Origin: Pseudomonas poae
GTDB taxonomy: Bacteria > Pseudomonadota > Gammaproteobacteria > Pseudomonadales > Pseudomonadaceae
Reading direction: 5' to 3'
Assembly (NCBI RefSeq): GCF_001439785.1
Contig: NZ_JYLI01000010.1
Location: forward strand, 62,001-126,000
DNA length: 64,000 bases
How positions within the stretch are numbered: the first letter of the stretch is position 1; each line of letters begins with the position of its first letter. A program made the translations under genes and the position numbers. This document shows, one piece after another, positions 1 to 6,231 of this stretch. The notes beneath the pieces were generated by a model. That model was not told where the DNA came from. It made no database searches and worked only from the letters and a program-made list of their open reading frames with translations.

Positions 1-627
1 TTGTGCGCGGCTGTCGATCACCAGCACATCACCGGCGTTGGCGCCCACCGCGCTTTGACGCGGCAGGTTCAGTGCCCGGCGCATCAACGCGCTGGCGAAC
101 GCCGGGTCGGGCCGGTCCAGCCCGCTCCACAGGCTGATCTCCGGCACCATTTCGCTATACAGCGCGCCGCTCATGCCCGGCAACTGGCGCAGCTCCTCGA
201 CCACGCGAAACGGCGCATGGCCCTGGTTGCGTCGCACCTCCAGAGCCCTGGCGAGCTGGTCGGCCTGGGCCTGGGTGGCGCCGCAGGCCAGGGCCAGGCG
301 CGCAAAATCACCCACGTCGGCGCTGTTGAGGTAGAGCTTGCCGAGGTCGCTGCGAACGCTGACGCGCAACTGCGCATCATCGAACGTCAGTGGCACCTCA
401 CGGCCGTCGGCCACCCACTGCTTGCGCTGCGTCGGGTCAGCCAGGGCCTGCAGGGTCAATGCCACGCCCGCCTCCGCGGCCAGCAGCGCCTGGGTGTGCT
501 GGCGATGCCAGGCGGCCTGGCGGGTCTGCAGTTGCACCCAGCCGGCCAGCCCGCCCAGCAGCAGACTGAGCAAGGCCAGCACCCACAGCACCAGTAACAG
601 CGCGACACCGCGTTGCTGCCTGATCAT
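1..627 (-). CDS. gspK: Type II secretion minor pseudopilin GspK (partial)
   Basis: This is the N-terminal 209 codons of a GspK/XcpX-type minor pseudopilin; the C-terminus lies beyond the left edge. The protein begins MIRQQRGVALLLVLWVLALL, a short basic leader followed by a hydrophobic helix as in prepilins, and lacks the Glu+5 of the other pseudopilins, which is typical of GspK. A helix-hairpin-helix-like stretch (VVEELRQLPGMSG) follows, as in GspK family members. The ATG overlaps the gspJ stop as ATGA, so translation is probably coupled. In the family, GspK caps the I-J-K tip complex of the periplasmic pseudopilus. Confidence 0.85.
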   Translation of the reverse strand, partial: MIRQQRGVALLLVLWVLALLSLLLGGLAGWVQLQTRQAAWHRQHTQALLAAEAGVALTLQALADPTQRKQWVADGREVPLTFDDAQLRVSVRSDLGKLYLNSADVGDFARLALACGATQAQADQLARALEVRRNQGHAPFRVVEELRQLPGMSGALYSEMVPEISLWSGLDRPDPAFASALMRRALNLPRQSAVGANAGDVLVIDSRAQ

Positions 628-1253
628 TCCGGCGCTCCGCCCGACAGGTTCAGGCGCAGCGCAACCACCTGGGTGACCCACGGCACCGGCCCGTTCACCC
701 GGGCGTCGATGCGCACCGCATACGGCAGGCGTTTGCTCCACGGCCACTCGCTGATCCAGCCGGTGGCCTGGCCCTTGGGCGACACGCCGCGATAGCTGAA
801 CTGCAAGTCCTCAACGCCTTTGAGCAGCACCTGCGGTTCGCCGCGCGAAGCCGGTACGCTGACCTGCGCCGCCGACTCGAACCGCGCGAACGCCACCTGC
901 AATTCGCGCGCGGCCTCGGGGCCGCTCAGTTGCAGGGTAAAACGCTGGATGCCGCCGCCCAGCACACCGGGCAAGGTCGCGACAAACTGCATGCGTTGCG
1001 CCGTGCCGCTGAAAAAGCCGTCGGCCTGGCTGTCGTCCTCGGTCACGTCCAGCGGCAGCGCCTCGCTGATGGCGGTGCGCAAAAACTGCTGGGCGGCGCG
1101 CATTTCATCCAGGCTGACCGTGTAGCGCTGGGCCTTGAGCACCGCGCGATTGGCGCCGAGCAAGGCGCCGCCCACCAGGGTCAGCAACACGCCGAGCAGG
1201 CTGAGCACGATCATGATTTCAAGCAGGGTGAAGCCCTGCTGCCGGCGCGTCAC
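624..1253 (-). CDS. gspJ: Type II secretion minor pseudopilin GspJ
   Basis: About 209 residues starting VTRRQQGFTLLEIMIVLSLL, a class III prepilin leader with the cleavage glycine, Phe+1 and Glu+5. The GTG at 1253 is chosen because it overlaps the gspI stop as GTGA and places the prepilin motif right at the N-terminus; the longer upstream frame would add 45 residues that lie inside gspI. Length fits GspJ, the minor pseudopilin that forms the pseudopilus tip with GspI and GspK. It sits in the uninterrupted E-F-G-H-I-J-K gene string. Confidence 0.88.
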   Translation of the reverse strand: MTRRQQGFTLLEIMIVLSLLGVLLTLVGGALLGANRAVLKAQRYTVSLDEMRAAQQFLRTAISEALPLDVTEDDSQADGFFSGTAQRMQFVATLPGVLGGGIQRFTLQLSGPEAARELQVAFARFESAAQVSVPASRGEPQVLLKGVEDLQFSYRGVSPKGQATGWISEWPWSKRLPYAVRIDARVNGPVPWVTQVVALRLNLSGGAPE

Positions 1254-1612
1254 AAACCGGCCCCGGCGGCGCGCAGTTTCAAGGTGCTGAAGTGCGCCTG
1301 ATGCGTGCCTTCGCTGACACTCAGGTCGAGGCGAAACAGATGGGGCTGGCCCGTGCGGGTCGGTTGCTGGGCGATGTTCAGTTGCCAATGGATGCCATCG
1401 AACTCGCCCTGGCGCACCTCGCTGGCCAACGGCCCCATGGTTTCCTCGTCCAGCACGCTCTGCGCCGCGAGGGTCAGGCGATCACTGTGATTGACCTGCA
1501 ACAACGAGCGCGCGCTCTGGCCGAAAGCGACCAGCAACACTGTGCTGCAGATGGCCATGAGCGTCAGCGCGGCGAGCATTTCCAGCAGGGTAAAACCGCG
1601 CTGTCGCTTCAT
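1250..1612 (-). CDS. gspI: Type II secretion minor pseudopilin GspI
   Basis: A 120-residue protein starting MKRQRGFTLLEMLAALTLMA, a perfect prepilin peptidase leader with Gly-1, Phe+1 and Glu+5, followed by a hydrophobic N-terminal helix. Size and position between gspH and gspJ identify it as GspI. It overlaps both neighbours by four bases (ATGA with gspH, GTGA with gspJ), so the minor pseudopilins are likely translated as one coupled block. Confidence 0.88.
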   Translation of the reverse strand: MKRQRGFTLLEMLAALTLMAICSTVLLVAFGQSARSLLQVNHSDRLTLAAQSVLDEETMGPLASEVRQGEFDGIHWQLNIAQQPTRTGQPHLFRLDLSVSEGTHQAHFSTLKLRAAGAGL

Positions 1613-2040
1613 GGCAAGGCCCTGGACTGCACGCTGCCGGTCAGCCAGCCAATGTCGATGCGCCAGCGCCGCGTACCGTTGGCCAACAGCAGGTTGCCAC
1701 CGGTGGAACTGCCGTCTGGGTAGAACTCCACGGTGGAACCTGCCTGTTCGGCGGTGTGCAGGGTGACCTGCAGAGCGGCCGGCCAGTATTTTGTCGGCCG
1801 TCCTGGCGCGGCAAAGCTCAGCCTGCGCAGGTCGAACACGGTGTGTTGCGCGGTGCCGCTGACGATTGCCCGCGCCCGCGTGCTGCGCAGCGCTTCGACC
1901 ATCTGCCCCACCACCTGACGTTCTTTCGCCGCGCGCAGGCCTTGTTGCAGGCCAAACCCCACCAGGCCGGCCGCGATGCTGATCAGCACGATCACCACCA
2001 GCATTTCGAGCAAGGTAAAGCCGCGTTGGAGGTTGGGCAT
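1609..2040 (-). CDS. gspH: Type II secretion minor pseudopilin GspH
   Basis: A 143-residue protein starting MPNLQRGFTLLEMLVVIVLI, with the prepilin cleavage motif and Glu+5. The rest, including DLRRLSF and a C-terminal region rich in Gly/Thr/Arg strands, is compatible with the GspH fold. It follows gspG by 10 bases and overlaps gspI by four. GspH is a minor pseudopilin linking the tip complex to the GspG shaft. Confidence 0.85.
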   Translation of the reverse strand: MPNLQRGFTLLEMLVVIVLISIAAGLVGFGLQQGLRAAKERQVVGQMVEALRSTRARAIVSGTAQHTVFDLRRLSFAAPGRPTKYWPAALQVTLHTAEQAGSTVEFYPDGSSTGGNLLLANGTRRWRIDIGWLTGSVQSRALP

Positions 2041-2050
2041 GGGCGCAGGT

Positions 2051-2476
2051 TTATTCCCAGTTGCCCAGGTCGGCGCTGTAGCCTTCGCCGCCGGGCTGGC
2101 CGTCCTGACCGTAGAAAATCAGGTCGAACGCGCCGTGCTCGCCGGGGAAGCAATAGCCAAAGGCATGGCCGAACGGGTCCTTGAGGTCCGACTGCTTGGC
2201 GTACGGGCCGGCCCAACCGGCGGTGTTGCCCGGTTTTTCGACCAGTTGCTGCAGGGATTTGGGCGGCGAGCCGACGTCCAGCCCGTAGCTTTCGATCTTC
2301 ATGCCCAGGCTGGCCAACTGCGCCTTGCCGGCGCCGTACTTGCCCTTGTCGACGTTACCGCCGACCTGGCGCACCACGATGGTGGCGACGATGCCCAGCA
2401 GCACGATCACTGCGAGCATTTCCAGCAGGGTAAAACCGCCCTGGCGGCGGGCAGGCTTGAATCGGGTGTGACGCAT
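2051..2476 (-). CDS. gspG: Type II secretion major pseudopilin GspG
   Basis: A 141-residue protein with a basic leader, the prepilin motif QGGFTLLEMLAVIVLLGIVA, and the conserved GspG region (GKAQLASLGMKIESYGLDVG, GWAGPYAKQSDLKDPFGHAF) ending in the Gly-rich calcium-loop area DGQPGGEGYSADLGNW. The ATG at 2476 is preferred to a TTG 15 bases upstream because a GAGGAAG ribosome site lies six bases before it. GspG polymerises into the pseudopilus shaft that pushes folded exoproteins through the outer-membrane secretin. Confidence 0.92.
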   Translation of the reverse strand: MRHTRFKPARRQGGFTLLEMLAVIVLLGIVATIVVRQVGGNVDKGKYGAGKAQLASLGMKIESYGLDVGSPPKSLQQLVEKPGNTAGWAGPYAKQSDLKDPFGHAFGYCFPGEHGAFDLIFYGQDGQPGGEGYSADLGNWE

Positions 2477-2495
2477 GGGTTGCTTCCTCAAGGGT

Positions 2496-3698
2496 TCATA
2501 TATTGCTGGTCAGGCTCATCAACGGCAGCATGATCGCCAGCATGATCACCGCCACCAGCACCGCCATGACCACGGTCAGGGACGGCACCAGGGCGGCCAG
2601 CAGGCGGTCGATGCCGCGTTTGGCCTCCACGTCGAACACGTCGGCGACCTTGAGCAGCATGCTGTCGAGTTCGCCGGCCTGTTCGCCGACTTCAATCATT
2701 TGCAGAGCCAGGTCCGGCAGCAGCGGTTGCGCGCCAAAGGCGCTGGCCAGGGTGCCGCCGCCCTTGACCGAGTCGGCGGCGTCGGCGACCTGCGCCTGCA
2801 GCGCGCGGTTGGTGCAGACCTGCCGCGCGATTACCAGCGCTTGCAGCAGCGCCACGCCATTGCTGAGCAAGGTGCCCAGGGTGCGCGTCAAGCGGGCCGC
2901 CTCGACGCGTTGCAGCAGCGGGCCGATCACGCGGATGCCGAGCAGGCGCCGGTCATAACGTTCACGCCGCTGCGGGTCGCGCAGGCGCGCGGCCAGCGTC
3001 CAGCAGATCACGATCAGGCCGGCCAGCACGGCCAGCCCGTAAGCGCCAAGAAACTGCCCGAGGCCCAGGATCACTTCGGTGATCAACGGGATCGGCACGC
3101 CCAGGTCCTTGAAGATCGGCACGAACTGCGGCACCACGTACGCCAGCAGAAGGGCCAGCGAACCGAGCACGCCGACCACCAGAAACGCGGGGTAGATCAG
3201 CGCGTTGATGACCTCCCCTCTTAACAGCTGGCTGCGTTCCAGGTAATCACTGAGCTGGCGCAGGGTGTTCTCCAGGGCGCCACCGGCCTCGCCGGCGCGC
3301 ACCATGCTCAGGTACAGCGGCGAGAACTGGCTGCCCTCCTCCTCCAGCGCCTTGGATAACGGCTGGCCGGCCTTGACGTGTTCGCGAATGCGCTCGATCA
3401 GCGCGCGGGTCTGCGGCTGTCCGGGCTGTTTGAGCAGAATGCCCAGGGAGCGTTCCAGGGGTTGGCCGGCACCCAGCAAGGTTGCCAGTTGCTGGGTGAA
3501 GCTGACCAGCGCCGCGCCGTTCAATTGGCCACGGCCGAAGGCCTTGCGCAGGCCCTGGGCGCCGGCCACATCGATGTGCAGCAACAGCAGGCCGCGCTTG
3601 TGCAGCGCGGCGACGGCGGCGTCCTGGTCCCGGGCTTCGAGGGTGCCGTTTTGCGGCTGGCCCTGGCTGTCGAGGGCGCGGTATTTGAACAGGCTCAC
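2496..3698 (-). CDS. gspF: Type II secretion inner-membrane platform protein GspF
   Basis: A 400-residue polytopic protein starting MSLFKYRALDSQGQPQNGTL with two T2SSF-type cytoplasmic domains separated by membrane segments (around residues 165-195 and 215-235) and a C-terminal membrane helix (LTVVMAVLVAVIMLAIMLPL). This is the usual GspF/PilC length and layout. It starts with GTG overlapping the gspE stop as GTGA. GspF anchors the assembly ATPase GspE and the pseudopilins at the inner membrane. Confidence 0.92.
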   Translation of the reverse strand: MSLFKYRALDSQGQPQNGTLEARDQDAAVAALHKRGLLLLHIDVAGAQGLRKAFGRGQLNGAALVSFTQQLATLLGAGQPLERSLGILLKQPGQPQTRALIERIREHVKAGQPLSKALEEEGSQFSPLYLSMVRAGEAGGALENTLRQLSDYLERSQLLRGEVINALIYPAFLVVGVLGSLALLLAYVVPQFVPIFKDLGVPIPLITEVILGLGQFLGAYGLAVLAGLIVICWTLAARLRDPQRRERYDRRLLGIRVIGPLLQRVEAARLTRTLGTLLSNGVALLQALVIARQVCTNRALQAQVADAADSVKGGGTLASAFGAQPLLPDLALQMIEVGEQAGELDSMLLKVADVFDVEAKRGIDRLLAALVPSLTVVMAVLVAVIMLAIMLPLMSLTSNI

Positions 3699-5425
3699 GC
3701 GCCGTCTCCACGGGTGACCCGCAGCACTTCTTCCAGCGAGGTGACACCCGCCACGGCCTGGCGCAGGCCCTCTTCGTGCAAGGTGCGCAGGCCACCACGG
3801 CGGGCGGCCTGTTCGAGGGTGGCGGCGTCGGCCTGGCGCATCAGCAGGCTACGCAGTTCGTCGTTCATCACCAGCAATTCGGTGATTGCGCTGCGCCCGT
3901 GATAGCCACCGCCCGGCGCGTCGGCGCGGGGTCGGTAAAGCAGAATCGGACGCTGCTCGGTGAAGCGATCGAGGCCGTGTTCGGCGATCAGTTCCGGCGG
4001 CGCTTCGAAGGCTTCACGGGTGGCCGGGTCGAGACGGCGCACCAGGCGCTGGGCGAGGATGCCGTTGACCGTCGAGGCGATCAGGTAGCTTTCGACGCCC
4101 ATGTCCAACAGGCGCGTGATACTCGCCGCGGCGCTGTTGGTGTGCAGGGTCGAGAGCACCAGGTGGCCGGTCAGCGAAGACTGGATGGCGATGCGGCAGG
4201 TTTCGAGGTCGCGGATTTCACCGATCATGATCACGTCCGGGTCCTGCCGCACGATGGAGCGCAGCGCGCCGGCAAAGTCCAGGCCGATGGCCGGCTTGAC
4301 CTGGATCTGGTTGATGCCTTCGAGCTGGTATTCCACCGGGTCTTCAACGGTGATGATCTTGCGCTCGGCGGTATTGAGCCGCGACAGCGCGGTGTACAGC
4401 GTGGTGGTCTTGCCCGAGCCGGTGGGGCCGGTGACCAGCAGGATGCCGTGGGGCCGTTCCAGCACTTCAAGGAAGGTTTCCAGGCGCTGGCCGTCGAAGC
4501 CCAGGCTCTGGAAATCGAACTGCACGGTCTGCCGATCGAGCAGGCGCATCACCACCGATTCGCCAAAACTGGTGGGTACGGTGGACACCCGCAAGTCGAG
4601 CTCCTTGCCCTGGATGCGCAGCATGATGCGGCCATCCTGGGGCAGGCGCCGCTCGGCGATGTCCAGGCGCGCCATGATCTTTACCCGCGAAATCACCGCC
4701 GCCGATGAGCTCGATGGCGGCGCTTCGGCTTCGTGCAGCACGCCATCGATGCGGTAGCGCACCTTGAGCTGGTTTTCAAAGGGTTCGATATGGATGTCGG
4801 AGGCGCGATGTTCCACCGCGCGCTGCAGGATCAGATTGACCAGGCGAATCACCGGCGCTTCGGAGGCCATGTCCTTGAGGTGTTCGATGTCTTCCAGCGT
4901 GCCGCCCTGCTCGTCGAGGTTTTCGATCAGGGTGCCCATGGCCGAGCGGCCCTGGCCGTAGTACCGCTCGATCAGGGTTTCGACCTCATTGCGTGGGCCC
5001 ACCGCCAGCCACACCGGTACGCCGCAGGCATAAGCCATGGCCTGGAACGGATAGACCTGGGCGGGGTTGGCGGCCAGCACGCGCAAACCGCCCTGGCTCC
5101 AGCCCACGGGCACCACCTGGTAATGGCGCATGAAGCGCTCGGTCAGTACCGGCAAGGGATCGAGCAACGGCGGTGCGGCATCGGCCAGTACCAACGGTGC
5201 GCCGAGCAGGTCGGCCCAGGCGCGGGCCAGCTCCAGTTCCGAGACCAGCCCCAGGCGAGTGAGCAGGCCCAGCAATTCGGTGTCGTCGGATTCCTGTGAC
5301 AGGCGCCGGGCGCGCTCCAGGTCAACGGTTTTCAACCCGGCCTGTCGCATCAGCCACGCGCATACCTGATCGGTATCCGGGATGTGCATCTGGCAGGCAT
5401 TGAGGGGTGTTGACGGGCTGGGCAT
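3695..5425 (-). CDS. gspE: Type II secretion assembly ATPase GspE
   Basis: A 576-residue secretion ATPase. An N1E-like domain (about residues 1-160) precedes the ATPase core with Walker A GPTGSGKTTTLY, the Asp box IITVEDPVEYQL, Walker B DVIMIGEIRD and the His box GHLVLSTLHTN. It powers pseudopilus assembly together with GspF. Oddly, the two C-X2-C pairs that form a zinc knuckle after the His box in canonical T2SS GspE proteins are absent: the segment reads RLVRRLDPATREAF without cysteines. No good Shine-Dalgarno precedes ATG 5425; an ATG at 5389 is an alternative start. A strong stem-loop lies just upstream (5449-5479). Confidence 0.92.
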   Translation of the reverse strand: MPSPSTPLNACQMHIPDTDQVCAWLMRQAGLKTVDLERARRLSQESDDTELLGLLTRLGLVSELELARAWADLLGAPLVLADAAPPLLDPLPVLTERFMRHYQVVPVGWSQGGLRVLAANPAQVYPFQAMAYACGVPVWLAVGPRNEVETLIERYYGQGRSAMGTLIENLDEQGGTLEDIEHLKDMASEAPVIRLVNLILQRAVEHRASDIHIEPFENQLKVRYRIDGVLHEAEAPPSSSSAAVISRVKIMARLDIAERRLPQDGRIMLRIQGKELDLRVSTVPTSFGESVVMRLLDRQTVQFDFQSLGFDGQRLETFLEVLERPHGILLVTGPTGSGKTTTLYTALSRLNTAERKIITVEDPVEYQLEGINQIQVKPAIGLDFAGALRSIVRQDPDVIMIGEIRDLETCRIAIQSSLTGHLVLSTLHTNSAAASITRLLDMGVESYLIASTVNGILAQRLVRRLDPATREAFEAPPELIAEHGLDRFTEQRPILLYRPRADAPGGGYHGRSAITELLVMNDELRSLLMRQADAATLEQAARRGGLRTLHEEGLRQAVAGVTSLEEVLRVTRGDGA

Positions 5426-5448
5426 GGGCGACTGTCTGAGAGGAGTAG

Positions 5449-5479
5449 TTTGCAGGAGCCAGGGGGGCGCTCCTGCAAA
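5449..5479 (-). other. Perfect 11-bp stem-loop in the gspE leader
   Basis: TTTGCAGGAGC at 5449-5459 and GCTCCTGCAAA at 5469-5479 form an 11-bp perfect hairpin with a 9-nt loop, between the small peptide gene and gspE. There is no run of T after it on the minus strand, so it is not a classical terminator; it may be an attenuator, an mRNA-processing or stability element, or a weak terminator of the small gene. It lies about 25 nt upstream of the annotated gspE start. Confidence 0.6.
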
Positions 5480-5488
5480 GGGTTGTGC

Positions 5489-5710
5489 TTAGTTGGACGT
5501 TTTCGACGTGCCCGAGCTGTTCTGCGGACGACCGCCCTTGGTGGTTTCTGCCTTCTGTTTTTTGGCTGCCTTGGCGTCGTGGGCCTGGGTCAGCACGGTG
5601 GAATCGGTGGCGCCGGACGTGGCGTCGGCATCGGTGGATTCAGCGGCCATGGCTGCGCCACTCAGTGCAACGCCCAGCACAACACCGGCACTCAACAGGG
5701 AAATCTTCAT
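5489..5710 (-). CDS. Small secreted peptide of unknown function
   Basis: A 73-residue protein with a clear Sec signal peptide (MKISLLSAGVVLGVALSGAA, cleavage probably after AMA) and a mature part of about 50 residues that is rich in Ala, Thr, Ser and Lys and looks disordered (KAAKKQKAETTKGG). The ATG at 5710 has a strong GGAGAAAG ribosome site seven bases upstream; a longer frame would lose the signal peptide. It lies directly upstream of gspE on the same strand, so it may share a promoter with the secretion operon or be an accessory factor of it. I recognise no family. Confidence 0.7.
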   Translation of the reverse strand: MKISLLSAGVVLGVALSGAAMAAESTDADATSGATDSTVLTQAHDAKAAKKQKAETTKGGRPQNSSGTSKTSN

Positions 5711-6231
5711 CAACTTTCTCCAGATCAACAACAGATCGACAACAGCGATTAGCTCGAGTGGCGTCTTGAACTCGCTCAAGACCCTACACCAAAGCCGTGT
5801 ATATGACAGCCTGTTTAGGGCATGGCCTTTTAGAACTATCCGGCAGAGCCACTAGTTCGCCACCCCGGCTGACATTTTCTTAAACCAATCGACCAGTAGG
5901 TTTAATATTGGTTCCCAAACGTAATGAAATATTTCTTATTTCGCGCAAAAAATAGCTTTTGTTTGACTTATTACCGCAAGAATTGCCTTAATTATCGGGT
6001 TTTTGCGATTCAAAATGCCATCGCATGATATCGCATAGACATTACTTACAAGAATAACTCACACATTTTTAACACTCTTAAAACAGTGAAATTCGCCAAG
6101 TAATTGCAATTAGCCATCGGCTAAAAATTGCGTTCATGGCCAACTATTGCCTGTAAAAAAGTGACGAGCGTGTGCGCTGGAACACACTTGTTGCAGCGCC
6201 ATGTTCAATAAAACAGTAACTGGAGAGCCCC
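5711..6231. other. AT-rich 520-bp intergenic region upstream of the GH3 gene
   Basis: No reading frame here looks real. The stretch is much richer in A and T than its surroundings and holds divergent promoters for the small peptide gene (left) and the glucosidase gene (right). An inverted repeat, AACCAAT at 5883-5889 and ATTGGTT at 5907-5913, could be an operator. GH3 translation is served by TGGAGAG just before ATG 6232. Confidence 0.5.

Noticed and set aside
2475..3224. 249-codon plus-strand frame antisense to gspF
   Set aside because: Its Gln/His/Arg-rich composition is the typical shadow of a GC-rich gene on the opposite strand.
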